Origin: Roseateles depolymerans
GTDB lineage: Bacteria; Pseudomonadota; Gammaproteobacteria; Burkholderiales; Burkholderiaceae_C
Direction of reading: 5' to 3'
NCBI GenBank assembly: GCA_003241055.1
Contig: QFOD01000021.1
Span: 1-64,000 of the forward strand
Length of the DNA stretch: 64,000 nucleotides
Position numbers and translations under genes: made by a program. The notes under the pieces are model-generated. The model saw only the letters and a list, made by a program, of their open reading frames with translations, was not told the origin of the DNA and did no database searches. Below, in pieces: positions 51,332 to 60,051 of the stretch (its first letter is position 1; the number at the start of each line of letters is the position of its first letter).

Positions 51332-51403
51332 CCACGGATCCGGCTTGGCCGGTCCGTCGGCGGTGCCCCCTCGAGGGGGCGCGCGCAGCGCGTAGGGGGT
51401 GGG
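51332..51403. repeat. Burkholderiales-type intergenic palindromic repeat
   Basis: The core GCCCCCTCGAGGGGGC (51365-51380) is a perfect 16-base palindrome, preceded by a CCGGCTTGGCCGG stem and followed by GCGCGCAGCGCGTAGGGGGT. I recall very similar blocks from many intergenic gaps in Acidovorax, Variovorax and relatives. It directly abuts the stop codon of the papain-fusion gene, where it may act as a 3'-end hairpin. Confidence 0.65.
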
Positions 51404-53611
51404 CTAATAGTCCAACCATTCCATGGGCGCCACCAGCGGGCCGCCGCGCAGGCGCTCCAGCGTGCCGGTCAGCACCTCGATGTTGTTGTCGAAGCTGCCG
51501 TGGCTGGCGGCGATCTGGTCGCCGGCCCGGGTGGTGCGCACCTTGGGTGTGCTGACGAGATTCAGCAGCGCGCCGGCCGGCCACAGCCGGCGCCAGGCGG
51601 CCACGTCGGCGGCGGCGTCGGCATCCCACTGGTCGGCCGCCCAGGCGGGGTCAGGTTTGACCAGGGCGCGCTCCATGCCCAGCAGCGGTTGCTTGCGCAC
51701 GTCGTCCAGCGCACGCGACACGAGGTAGAGCAGCGACTTGCCGTAGATGTCGCGCTCGGCCGTGGGCAGGCCGTCGGCGCGTTCGTTGGCGTCGGTCAGC
51801 ACGTGCAGGCGCAGATCCTGCAGCTGCAGCACGCCGGCCTGCTGGGCGCCGCCGTAGTGCTGCACCGCGAAGCCGCTGGAGCAGGCCGCGGCGTACAGCT
51901 CGCAACTGCGCACCGGCAGCGTGTCGGCCCCGCCCAGGCGGCCCAGCAGATGGCCCAGCAGGATGGAGCCGGCCGAGTGCCCCACCAGGTGCAGCTCCAG
52001 CTGGCGGCCCTTGCCGGCCAGCTGCAGGCGCAGCTGTCTGAGCAGCGCGGCGGCGACGTCCAGCACATGGTCGGGTCGGGCGCCGCCGGCCGCGTTCTCG
52101 CGCATCTCGCTCCAGATGCCGCGTGCGAATTGCCGGCCCACGGCCTCGATGGCGCGGTCCTTGGCCTCGGCGGCGGCCTCGCGCAGCTTGTCCAGCCAGC
52201 CCTCGGCGCGATCGTCGCCGCCACCGATGACGCGGCGCTTGAGGTCGTCCAGCATGTCCAGCAGCGTCTCGCCGGGCCCGGTCTTCCAGGTGAAGAACAC
52301 CGGGTAGATGCCATTGGCCAGGAAGTAGGGCGCCAGCACGCGGATGCGCTGCACCGATTCGATCTCGGCGTTGAGCCCGCCGTGGGCGTAGAGCGCCAGT
52401 TTCAGCGTCTTGGCGCTGCCGGCCCAGGCGAGCGGGCGCTCGATCAGCACCTCGCGCGCCAGGCCGATGCGGTCGCTGCGCGCGCGGGTGAAGTCGGTGG
52501 CCATCAGCTGGCCGTCGTTTCCGGACACCAGCGTGTGGGCGTAGGCCTCGGCGGTGCGCAGCGGCTGGTAGGGCTTGTGCAGGAAGTCGTGCGTGACGGG
52601 CCAGGGGTCGTCGCGCGGGTTGTCGCTCTGGCCCAGCGTGGGGGCCACGCTGGCCAGGCCCTGGCCGGCCGCCGCCCGAAAGCCGCCCGCCACGGCCGGC
52701 GTGCGGGCTGCGGCGCGGCCCTTGCGCGCGGCCGTGGGGTGCAGGTCCGACAGATCCTGCGGCACGCCCAGGGCCACGGCCCAGGCGTCGCTGCCGTTGC
52801 TGACCCAGTCCTCGTAGCCCAGCACCGCGAAGCCGCTGGCGCCCCAGCCCGTGCCCCAGCTGTTCTGCACGACGAAGCCGCGCTCGTTGTAGCCCACCAG
52901 CGCGAAGGCGTGGCCGCCGGTCTTGTCGGGCTGCGCGGCGATGCGGGGCAGCTGGTCGTGGCTGGCCGGCAGGCCGCTGGCGGGCACCGACCAGCCGTCA
53001 TGCACCTCGGCCGACACGTAGACCGCGCCGATCTCGCGGATGGCGGCCTGCATGTCGACGACGGACTGTCGATCGACCCGGTAGTACACGCCCAGCGGCC
53101 GGCCGGGCGCATCGGCATCCCAGCCGGCGGACGGGCGCACGAAGCGGCCCTTGCTGTCGGCGTAGGGCCAGAGCTCGGCCGAGCAGACGCCGTGCTTGTG
53201 CCAGCCCTTGAGCGCCCCGCGGCAGCTGGAGCCTTCGTAGTCCTGCCCGGGCCACTCGTCGTAGAGCCGGGCCAGCTCGTAGAACATGCGCGGGCTCACC
53301 AGCGCCGGGGCCTTGCGCGTGCCCAGTTCGAGATGGCGCAGCCAGTAGAGGTAGTTGGTCACGCAAGCCAGGCCGAAGCCGGTGCAGGCGCCCTCGGTGC
53401 CCTGATCCAGGATGCGGCCGGCCTTCACATAGGCGGGCAGCAGCTTCTTCAGATCGGCATCCAATGGCCAGCGCGGCGGCAGCGAGCGCAGTGGCGGGCG
53501 GTAGGGCAGGTCGCGCAGATCCAGCCGGTCGGGGCGGGCGTCGAGCCGCGGTGTGGGGGTCGATGAGGGCGGGGCGGCCGTCTTGCGGGCCGGCTTGCGT
53601 GTGGTGGCCAT
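51404..53611 (-). CDS. Papain-like cysteine protease fused to alpha/beta hydrolase
   Basis: This encodes 735 residues from the ATG at 53611, preceded by AGGAG. The N-terminal half (about 30-285) is a C1A-type peptidase with oxyanion Gln70 and nucleophile Cys76 in D-Q-G-T-E-G-A-C-T-G-F, His234 in G-G-H-A-F-A-L-V-G-Y and Asn250 in Q-N-S-W-G-T-G-W-G. The C-terminal half (about 395-735) is an alpha/beta hydrolase with nucleophile elbow G-H-S-A-G-S (Ser546) and an oxyanion-type Y-A-H-G-G. There is no signal peptide and no pro-domain of eukaryotic type. The role is unknown; a toxin or effector is one guess. Confidence 0.82.
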   Translation of the reverse strand: MATTRKPARKTAAPPSSTPTPRLDARPDRLDLRDLPYRPPLRSLPPRWPLDADLKKLLPAYVKAGRILDQGTEGACTGFGLACVTNYLYWLRHLELGTRKAPALVSPRMFYELARLYDEWPGQDYEGSSCRGALKGWHKHGVCSAELWPYADSKGRFVRPSAGWDADAPGRPLGVYYRVDRQSVVDMQAAIREIGAVYVSAEVHDGWSVPASGLPASHDQLPRIAAQPDKTGGHAFALVGYNERGFVVQNSWGTGWGASGFAVLGYEDWVSNGSDAWAVALGVPQDLSDLHPTAARKGRAAARTPAVAGGFRAAAGQGLASVAPTLGQSDNPRDDPWPVTHDFLHKPYQPLRTAEAYAHTLVSGNDGQLMATDFTRARSDRIGLAREVLIERPLAWAGSAKTLKLALYAHGGLNAEIESVQRIRVLAPYFLANGIYPVFFTWKTGPGETLLDMLDDLKRRVIGGGDDRAEGWLDKLREAAAEAKDRAIEAVGRQFARGIWSEMRENAAGGARPDHVLDVAAALLRQLRLQLAGKGRQLELHLVGHSAGSILLGHLLGRLGGADTLPVRSCELYAAACSSGFAVQHYGGAQQAGVLQLQDLRLHVLTDANERADGLPTAERDIYGKSLLYLVSRALDDVRKQPLLGMERALVKPDPAWAADQWDADAAADVAAWRRLWPAGALLNLVSTPKVRTTRAGDQIAASHGSFDNNIEVLTGTLERLRGGPLVAPMEWLDY

Positions 53612-53705
53612 GCGTGTCTCCTGGTGGCCGGCCATCATGGGCAGGGCCCCAGGGGCGCCGCAAGGCTTGAGAGACGCGTCTCCCCAGCTTGAAGTCGGGG
53701 GGGTC

Positions 53706-54512
53706 TCAGTAGTTGTAGGGAAGGTCGCCGGCGTAGCGGCGCCACATGCGGTGCAGATCGCCGGAGCGGGCGGCGCGGGCGAAGGCGGCGTCGATCTCCG
53801 GCAGCAGGGCAGCGGCCGCGCTGTGCCGCGCCGCGGCCAGGTGCAGCGCCGGTGCCGGCACGTCGGGCAGCGGTGCGTGCGCCAGGCCGGGCAGGGCGAG
53901 ATAGTTGGTGCGCCCCAGCTCGAGCTGAGCCACCACCTCGAGCTCCTCCACGAAGTAGTCGCAGCGTCCCATCATCAGTTTCTCGATCAGCGTGCGGAAG
54001 CTGCGTGCGCCGAGGTCGAGGTCGTCGGGCTGCAGACCGTAGTGGGCGTAGCTGGAGCCGTTCATGCCGCAGCCGTGCCAGCGCTTGAGGTCTTCGCGGG
54101 TGCGGATGCCGAGCTGCCGGTCGCTGCGATAGAACACCTGCGGCGTCAGCGTGCGGATGGGCGCGGAGAACGCGAGCGTGCGCTGACGCTCCTCGTCCTT
54201 GTAGGCGCCCAGCACGAAATCGACCTGACCCTTGGCGACGGCCTGCAGGCAGCGCTTGAACGGCAGGTCGCCGATCAGGCGCAGCTCATGGCCCATCGAG
54301 CGGAACAGCTGGGGCCAGAACTCCGCGCTGAAGCCCAGGAGCTGGTCGCCCTGGTTGGGCGACCGGTACAGCCAGGGCGGGCCGTCGCCGGGTTCGGCGC
54401 AGGCGGTGAAGCTGTGGGCACTGGCCAGGCCGCTGCACAGCAGCAGCAACAGACCGAGCAGGCGGCAGCGCAGCGGGCCAGGTCTTGCGTCGAACGGGAG
54501 GCGGAACAGCAC
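53706..54512 (-). CDS. Periplasmic solute-binding protein (SBP family 3)
   Basis: This encodes 268 residues with a signal peptide (hydrophobic core about 17-30, A-S-A cleavage). The body has the amino-acid-binding-protein pattern: W-L-Y-R-S, G-F-S-A-E-F-W, a central G-Q-V-D-F-V-L-G-A-Y and R-x-x-x-L-A-F-S-A-P-I, then C-D-Y-F-V-E-E. Several Cys suggest a disulfide. No ABC permease or ATPase is near, so it may be an orphan binding protein or a solute-sensing domain protein. Confidence 0.82.
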   Translation of the reverse strand: MLFRLPFDARPGPLRCRLLGLLLLLCSGLASAHSFTACAEPGDGPPWLYRSPNQGDQLLGFSAEFWPQLFRSMGHELRLIGDLPFKRCLQAVAKGQVDFVLGAYKDEERQRTLAFSAPIRTLTPQVFYRSDRQLGIRTREDLKRWHGCGMNGSSYAHYGLQPDDLDLGARSFRTLIEKLMMGRCDYFVEELEVVAQLELGRTNYLALPGLAHAPLPDVPAPALHLAAARHSAAAALLPEIDAAFARAARSGDLHRMWRRYAGDLPYNY

Positions 54513-54563
54513 CGGGGCAGTCTAGGCGTGAGGCGATGCTTGGGAATGCTGGTAAACCGGGGT

Positions 54564-55058
54564 TTAGTCGCGCGTGCGGGCCCAGCGCTCGTGGTCGCGC
54601 CAGCGGCCGCCTATCTTCAGGTAGCGCGGCGAATAGCCCTCCAGCCGGAAGCCGCAGCGCTGCACCAGCGCGATGGAGGCGGCGTTGGCGGGCTGGATGT
54701 TGGCCTCCACGCGGTGCAGGCCGAGTTCCTGGAAGGCGTGGCGCACGACGGCCTTGAGCCCCTGGGTCATCAAGCCCTGACCCTCGGCGCCCGCAAAGGC
54801 GTAGTAGCCCAGATAGCCGCTGCGGAAGGCGCCCATCACGAGGTTGGTGAGGTGGATGGCGCCGACGAGTCGGTCGGGCGCCTCTACCAGGAAGCCGTGG
54901 TTCACCACGCCGTCGAAGCGCGCCAGGTAGCGCTCGAAGGCGGCGTTGTCCTGCGGCGCGCTGACCCAGGGGCGGTGCAGCGCGCGGCTGGCGCGAGCCG
55001 CCGACACGAAGGCCGCGGCGTCGCCGGCGGCCACCGGGCGTATCGTGATGCGGCCCAT
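54564..55058 (-). CDS. GNAT acetyltransferase (RimJ/RimL type)
   Basis: This encodes 164 residues of a single GNAT domain: I-T-I-R-P-V at the start, L-V-G-A-I-H-L-T-N, G-Y-L-G-Y-Y-A-F-A-G-A-E-G-Q-G-L-M-T-Q-G (acetyl-CoA loop) and H-R-V-E-A-N-I-Q-P-A-N-A-A-S. It probably acetylates the N-terminus of a protein. The upstream NnrU gene ends 4 bases before its start, so they are co-transcribed. Confidence 0.88.
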   Translation of the reverse strand: MGRITIRPVAAGDAAAFVSAARASRALHRPWVSAPQDNAAFERYLARFDGVVNHGFLVEAPDRLVGAIHLTNLVMGAFRSGYLGYYAFAGAEGQGLMTQGLKAVVRHAFQELGLHRVEANIQPANAASIALVQRCGFRLEGYSPRYLKIGGRWRDHERWARTRD

Positions 55059-55062
55059 GGCC

Positions 55063-55635
55063 TCAGTGCCCCAGCGGGGCGATGCCCAGCCAGGCGGCGT
55101 GCAGCCAGAACGCGAACAGCGCCCAGGCGGCCGCGCCGATCAGCACGGTGGCGGCGGTGCCGGCTGCCGTGGGCGCCGGCTGCGCTGCCACGGGGCGACG
55201 GCGGGCGGCGCGGAACACCAGGATGGACCAAACCAGGAAGCTGCCGAAGAGCATCAGGTCGGCCAGCGTGTTGTTGGCCAGCAGGTGGGCCAGGGCCCAG
55301 GTCTTGACCGCCAGCGTCATCGGATGCTGCAGCCTGGCCTTGAGGTGGTTGCGCGGCACATAGGCCGCGGCCATCAGCACGAAGGCCACCAGCGTCAGCA
55401 TTGCGGCCAGGTGGTTCATGCCCCGGATGGGGGCCCACAGCGCGACCGGCTGCTGCCGGGCCTGCGAGAAGCCCCACAGGATCAGGCCGAAGCCCAGCAG
55501 CGAGATGGCGGTATAGAGGCCCTTCCAGCCCTTGTCGCCCAGCTGCGCGATGCGCGCTTCGCGCCAGCGCGGCGCCAGGGCGCGGGTCAGGTGGATGCTG
55601 AGGAACAGCGCAAGGCCGAGGGCAAGCCAGGTCAT
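55063..55635 (-). CDS. NnrU family membrane protein
   Basis: This encodes 190 residues from the ATG at 55635. Five or six membrane segments include the family pattern H-L-A-A-M-L-T-L-V-A-F and N-H-L-K-A-R-L-Q-H-P-M-T-L-A-V-K-T-W-A-L-A-H-L-L-A-N. NnrU was described beside nitric-oxide respiration genes in alphaproteobacteria, but related proteins are widespread and none of those genes is here. It is first in a two-gene unit with the acetyltransferase. Confidence 0.87.
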   Translation of the reverse strand: MTWLALGLALFLSIHLTRALAPRWREARIAQLGDKGWKGLYTAISLLGFGLILWGFSQARQQPVALWAPIRGMNHLAAMLTLVAFVLMAAAYVPRNHLKARLQHPMTLAVKTWALAHLLANNTLADLMLFGSFLVWSILVFRAARRRPVAAQPAPTAAGTAATVLIGAAAWALFAFWLHAAWLGIAPLGH

Positions 55636-55705
55636 CAAGGGCTCCTGAGGGGCGGGAGGGGTGTCGAGGTCGACAGTGTGCCCCGGGCCGCCCGTGGCGC
55701 GGGGC

Positions 55706-57319
55706 TCAGGCCATGGCGAACAGGTCTTGCGTGTGCGCGCCATCGGCCAGGCTGCCGGCAGGCAAGACCTGGCGCAGCCCCGTCACCAGTGCCGCATCGG
55801 CCTGCGGGGTGAGCTCGGCGCGCACCCGGGCCAGTGCGGCGGCGTCCCACAGCAGCAGGCCGCAGTCCTGCTCGGCCACGCAGCCGGCGACCGGGTCGGC
55901 GGTTCGCAGCACGGTCCAGTCGCCCGGGCCGCACAGACGCGTGGAGACGGCCGGCAGGTCGGTGCGCAGCTGCTCCAGCAGCTCGGGCTGCCCGGCCAGG
56001 GCCGCCAGCGCCTGTGCGGCCAGCCAGGCGTCGTCGGTCAGCGCGGCGATGCGGCCGACCAGTTGCTCGGCCAGCGGGCCCAGGGCCAGCCGCCCGGCCT
56101 GCAGCAGCGCCTGGCCGTGCGGATGGGACAGCAGGCGTCGGCGCGGCTCGCCGGCCTGCGGGGGCTGGCCCAGCATCAGCAACAGGCGCTGCAGCGCCGC
56201 TTCGGCCTGGGCGGGCGACTGCTGTTCGCGCAGGCTGCCATGCAGCACCAGCGCGAGGCCGGGTGTGTCGCAGGGCTCGGCCCGTGCGTAGCGCAGCGCC
56301 CGTGCGTGGCGCAGCAGGGCGGGCCCGGCAGGCGCGGGCAAGGGGGCGAGGCCGCGCGCGAGCACGGCCGGTTCGGGGTGCAGCGGCGCCGGGCCGCGGG
56401 CGGCGATGCCGAGTGAGCCGGTGAAGGGCGGCTCGTCGCCGGTGGGCAGTTCGGCCTCGTCGAGCGCCTGGTTCCACAGCGCCGGCGGCTCGGGCAGCGC
56501 GACGCCCTCGCGGGCCAGCGCGTACCAGAGGCGCTCGAGGAATTGCGAGCCCTGGGCGTGGCGGTTCAGGAAGTCCTGCGTGAAGAAGCGCGCCGTGAAG
56601 CGCAGGCTGGCGCTGCGGGCGTCGTTGTCGGCCAGCAGCACGCTAGGGGCGGGCGTGTGGCAGATGCCGGGCAGGCCGCTGTGCAGCACGCGCAGCGCGC
56701 ACCGGATGATCTGGCCGGGCGGGTGGCGGCTGGAGATGGAGAAGCCCAGCTCGTGGCGAAAGGGCTGGCCTCGCGGCACCACCTCCAGCGCGCGGCTGGT
56801 GAAGTCGGCGTTGGGCAGCACGATGATGGAGCCGCGCGGCGTGCGCACCGACACCGAGCGCCAGCTCAGCGACACCACCTCGCCCTCCAGCTGCTCGCGT
56901 CGTATGCAGTCGCCGACGCGCAGCGGGCGCTCGATCTCCAGCGAGATGCCGGCGAACAGGTGGCCCAGCGTGGGTTGCAGCGCCAGGCCGACGATGACCG
57001 AGAACAGTGCCGACGTGGCCAGCACGCTGGTGATGTCCAGTCCCAGACCCAGGCGCAGGTAGAGCAGGCTGGCGACCAGGTAGAGCAGCACGCGCAGCAG
57101 CGCCTGCAGCAGGTCGGAGCTGGCGCTGCCGCCGGCATGGCGCAGACCGTGGCTCAGCAGCCGGTGCAGCAGCTGCACCCCGGCCAGCACGGTCAGGCCG
57201 GTGGCGAGCTGGCGCAGCGCCTGCGCGGGCAGCCAGTCCGGCAGGCCGGCCTCGCCGCCGAGGCTGACCTGCAGCAGCCAGCTCAGGGCCGCGAGGGCGA
57301 CGATGATCAGCGTCCACAT
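55706..57319 (-). CDS. MscS-family mechanosensitive channel with long C-terminal extension
   Basis: This encodes 537 residues. Three membrane helices end in the pore helix and following segment (L-F-S-V-I-V-G-L-A-L-Q-P-T-L-G-H-L-F-A-G-I, about 103-123), then the MscS beta domain with R-V-G-D, S-W-R-S-V and P-N-A-D-F. After about 290 an extra 240 residues, rich in Ala, Leu and Pro, show faint likeness to a cyclic-nucleotide-binding fold; I would not assign it. The start is 4 bases after the stop of the DUF3365 sensor gene, so the two are coupled. Confidence 0.87.
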   Translation of the reverse strand: MWTLIIVALAALSWLLQVSLGGEAGLPDWLPAQALRQLATGLTVLAGVQLLHRLLSHGLRHAGGSASSDLLQALLRVLLYLVASLLYLRLGLGLDITSVLATSALFSVIVGLALQPTLGHLFAGISLEIERPLRVGDCIRREQLEGEVVSLSWRSVSVRTPRGSIIVLPNADFTSRALEVVPRGQPFRHELGFSISSRHPPGQIIRCALRVLHSGLPGICHTPAPSVLLADNDARSASLRFTARFFTQDFLNRHAQGSQFLERLWYALAREGVALPEPPALWNQALDEAELPTGDEPPFTGSLGIAARGPAPLHPEPAVLARGLAPLPAPAGPALLRHARALRYARAEPCDTPGLALVLHGSLREQQSPAQAEAALQRLLLMLGQPPQAGEPRRRLLSHPHGQALLQAGRLALGPLAEQLVGRIAALTDDAWLAAQALAALAGQPELLEQLRTDLPAVSTRLCGPGDWTVLRTADPVAGCVAEQDCGLLLWDAAALARVRAELTPQADAALVTGLRQVLPAGSLADGAHTQDLFAMA

Positions 57320-57323
57320 GGCG

Positions 57324-58253
57324 TCAGTGCCCGTCGCCGCGGCCGTCATCGCGACCTTCGCTGCGGTCTGCATCGCGCGGCTTGCCCTCGAACAGGCGCA
57401 GCGCGCGGTCCAGGCTGAACTTGAGCCGCAGGATGGCGGCCTGCAGCTCGCCGAACTGCCCGCCCACGTTGGCGACGTCGCCGCCCTGCGGTTCGCTGTG
57501 CAGGCTTTCCAGGTGGGCGCTGCGGGTCAGGGCCTCCAGCGGATGCGTCACGTGCCGGCGCAGCAGCAGCAGGAATACGGCGGCCGACAGCACGAACACG
57601 CAGCTCAGCGAGCCGACGGTGACCAGCACGCTGTTCCAGGCGCGGGCCCGCGCCGGTGCGGTGGGCACCTCCACCAGCTGCATCGCCACCACGTCGCCCA
57701 GCTGCCAGCCGAAGCCGTGGCCGCTGCCGTACTTGGCCAGCATGGCCGCCGGTGCCGCCGCGGGCGTGCTGTGGCATTGCAGGCAGGCAGGCGACTGCAT
57801 GCGTATCGGCCGGGCGACGTAGAAGTGCCGCGCCTGGCCCTCGCCCGTCTCGCCACTCAATTCCTTGCGCTCGGGGTCGGCACGGAAGCTGCGCAGCAGG
57901 CCCACCTCCCAGTCGCTGGCGCGGTCGTCCAGGTTGGTGGGGTCGAGCGCGCTTTCGCGGTAGCGGTAGTCGGGGAACTTGGTGCGCAGCCGCTTCAGCG
58001 TGGTCTGCGCGACGAAGGAGGGCACCTGGGCGGCATGGAAGTCCGACGGGTTGAGGCGGTTCAGCACCGGCGTCAGCTCCTCGGCCGTGAAGGTGCGCAG
58101 CGACATGGCCGTTTCCAGCAGCAGGTCGGCCTTCTGCTTGATCTCCTCGTGGGCCTGGCGCACCTCCAGCCGGTACGAGATGGTGCCGGCCACGGTGACA
58201 CCGAAGCAGAAGCAAAAGGCAATGATCCACGCGAAGCGTGTCTCTATCCGCAT
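57324..58253 (-). CDS. DUF3365 (Tll0287-like) membrane sensor with heme-c motif
   Basis: This encodes 309 residues. Membrane helices at about 9-27 and 208-229 bracket a periplasmic domain of the Tll0287/DUF3365 type. It contains C-L-Q-C-H (157-161), a covalent heme-c site, plus D-F-x-A-x-x-V-P and Y-R-Y-R-E-S-A-L-D-P-T-N patterns. A HAMP-like linker and a short charged C-terminus follow; there is no kinase, GGDEF or methyl-accepting output. The next gene, 4 bases on, encodes an MscS channel, which may be the effector. A redox or gas cue is inferred from the heme site. Confidence 0.85.
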   Translation of the reverse strand: MRIETRFAWIIAFCFCFGVTVAGTISYRLEVRQAHEEIKQKADLLLETAMSLRTFTAEELTPVLNRLNPSDFHAAQVPSFVAQTTLKRLRTKFPDYRYRESALDPTNLDDRASDWEVGLLRSFRADPERKELSGETGEGQARHFYVARPIRMQSPACLQCHSTPAAAPAAMLAKYGSGHGFGWQLGDVVAMQLVEVPTAPARARAWNSVLVTVGSLSCVFVLSAAVFLLLLRRHVTHPLEALTRSAHLESLHSEPQGGDVANVGGQFGELQAAILRLKFSLDRALRLFEGKPRDADRSEGRDDGRGDGH

Positions 58254-58360
58254 GGCGGGTTCTCCCTGGGTGGTCTGCTTGTCTTGGCGGGCGCAGGAAG
58301 CGCGGCGCTGCGGCGGACCAGCCTAGGGAGCGTGCATGACGGTTTGATGACGGGGCGACG

Positions 58361-58825
58361 TCAGGCGCTGCGATCCACCCGCAAGGCCAGCACCACCGAG
58401 CTGTTGGTGCGCAGCACGCCGTCGATCTCGCCGATCTCGTCGAGCAGCGCGTCGAGCCGTGCCGTCGTGTCCGCGCGCAGCAGCGCCATGTAGTCGAACT
58501 CGCCGCTGACCGAGGCCAACTGGCGCAGCTCCGGCAGCTCGCTGAGCCGCTTCACCACCTCGCGACCGGCCTTGGGGCTGACCGTGATGCCGACGAAGGC
58601 CTGCACGCTGCGCCCGGCCTCGCTGCCGCCCAGCCGTGCGGTGTAGCCGACGATGCGGCCGCTGGCTTCCAGCCGCGCCAGCCGCGCCACCACGGTGGTG
58701 CGCGCGACACCCAGCTTGCGCGCCAGCGTGGCCGTGCTCTCGCGTGCATTGGCCTGCAGCAGCAGGATGAGGCGGCGGTCCAGCTCGTCCGAGGCGTCCC
58801 TGGTGTTTACCCGTGAATCATCCAT
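58361..58825 (-). CDS. Lrp/AsnC-family transcriptional regulator
   Basis: This encodes 154 residues. The AsnC-type helix-turn-helix is at about 10-60 (E-L-D-R-R-L-I-L-L-L-Q-A-N-A-R-E-S-T ... R-T-T-V-V-A-R-L-A-R-L) and the RAM effector domain follows (V-S-G-E-F-D-Y-M-A-L-L). It is divergent from the lysine-dehydrogenase operon across a gap with repeated TTCGTC motifs, so it probably controls lysine catabolism in response to lysine. That assignment rests on position. Confidence 0.9.
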   Translation of the reverse strand: MDDSRVNTRDASDELDRRLILLLQANARESTATLARKLGVARTTVVARLARLEASGRIVGYTARLGGSEAGRSVQAFVGITVSPKAGREVVKRLSELPELRQLASVSGEFDYMALLRADTTARLDALLDEIGEIDGVLRTNSSVVLALRVDRSA

Positions 58826-58847
58826 TGCGACGGAATCGATGGTCGAT

Positions 58848-58896
58848 ATGACGAATCATTGATTGACTTCGTCGAAGTATCGCTTTCTTTCGTCAT
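58848..58896. promoter_or_regulatory. TTCGTC motif cluster, candidate Lrp-type operator
   Basis: ATGACGAA (58848-58855) and TTCGTCAT (58889-58896) are perfect inverted copies. A third TTCGTC lies between (58868-58873) within the palindrome ACTTCGTCGAAGT. Spacings of about 18 and 21 bases put the motifs on one helix face, as Lrp multimers require. The cluster spans the divergent promoter region. Confidence 0.5.
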
Positions 58897-58946
58897 CACG
58901 CCTCCCTAGAGTGCCGCCCAACGCAACCCACTCCAGGAGTACCCCC

Positions 58947-60041
58947 ATGAAAGTCGCTCTGCTCGGCGCCGGACACATCGGCCAGACCATCGCCCGCCTG
59001 CTGCACGCCACCGGCGACTACCAGGTGACGGTGCTGGACAAGAACGCCGCCTATCTGAAGGTGCTGGCCGACGAGGGCATCGCCACCGCCGAGGTGGACA
59101 GCGACAACCGTGGCGCGCTGGCCGCCCAGCTGCGCGGCAAGGACGCCGTCGTCAACGCGCTGCCCTACCACCTGGCCATCACCGCCGCCGAGCTGGCGCT
59201 GGAATGCGGCTGCCACTACTTCGACCTGACCGAGGACGTGGCCGCCACCAAGGCCATCAAGGAAATGGCCAAGGGCGCCAAGACCGCCTTCATGCCGCAG
59301 TGCGGCCTGGCGCCAGGCTTCATCGGCATCGTGGCCCACCACCTGGCCAGCCAGTTCGACGAGGTGCGCGACGTGCAGATGCGCGTGGGCGCGCTGCCGG
59401 CCTTCCCGACCAACAAGCTGAAATACAACCTGACCTGGTCGGTGGACGGCCTGATCAACGAGTACTGCCACCCCTGCGAGGCCATTCACGGCGGCGAGAC
59501 CATTGCCGCGCTGCCGCTGGAGGGCCTGGAGCACTTCAGCCTGGACGGCGTCGAGTACGAGGCCTTCAACACCTCCGGCGGCCTGGGCACGCTGTGCGAG
59601 ACCTGGGCGGGCAAGGTGCGCAATCTGGACTACAAGACCGTGCGCTATCCCGGCCACCGCGACCTGATGCAGTTCCTGCTGGGCGACCTGGCGCTGAAGG
59701 GCGACCAGGAGAACCTCAAGGCCATCATGCGCAAGAGCATGCCGGCCACCATGCAGGACGTGGTGCTGGTGTTCGTGACCGTGTCCGGCATCAAGAACGG
59801 CGTGCTGCTGCAGGAGGTGTTCGCGCGCAAGATCTTCGCCACGCGTGACGGCGCCCAGCCGCTGTCGGCCATCCAGATCACCACGGCTGCCGGCATCTGC
59901 GCCGCCGTGGACCTGTTCCGCGCTGGCAAGCTGCCGCAGTCGGGCTTCATCCGCCAGGAAGAGGTCGCGCTGCCCGACTTCCTGGCCAACCGTTTCGGCT
60001 CGGCCTACCAGCAGTCGCGCCAGGTCGAGTCGATTTCCTAA
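58947..60041 (+). CDS. Saccharopine-dehydrogenase-family oxidoreductase (lysine 6-dehydrogenase type)
   Basis: This encodes 364 residues from the ATG at 58947, preceded by CAGGAG. The NAD site is L-L-G-A-G-H-I-G at 5-12, with A-L-P-Y-H-L at about 72-77, C-H-Y-F-D-L-T-E-D and P-Q-C-G-L-A-P-G. Length and motifs fit single-domain lysine dehydrogenases, which deaminate lysine at the epsilon carbon to give aminoadipate semialdehyde. The next gene, a few bases on, is an antiquitin-type aldehyde dehydrogenase that uses that product, which supports the call. A true saccharopine dehydrogenase remains possible. Confidence 0.82.
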   Translation: MKVALLGAGHIGQTIARLLHATGDYQVTVLDKNAAYLKVLADEGIATAEVDSDNRGALAAQLRGKDAVVNALPYHLAITAAELALECGCHYFDLTEDVAATKAIKEMAKGAKTAFMPQCGLAPGFIGIVAHHLASQFDEVRDVQMRVGALPAFPTNKLKYNLTWSVDGLINEYCHPCEAIHGGETIAALPLEGLEHFSLDGVEYEAFNTSGGLGTLCETWAGKVRNLDYKTVRYPGHRDLMQFLLGDLALKGDQENLKAIMRKSMPATMQDVVLVFVTVSGIKNGVLLQEVFARKIFATRDGAQPLSAIQITTAAGICAAVDLFRAGKLPQSGFIRQEEVALPDFLANRFGSAYQQSRQVESIS

Positions 60042-60051
60042 GATGCCGGCC

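Noticed and set aside
51251..53566. 771-codon open frame antisense to the papain fusion
   Set aside because: Low-complexity His/Gln/Gly/Ala/Arg translation with no motifs; the opposite strand has complete catalytic motifs.
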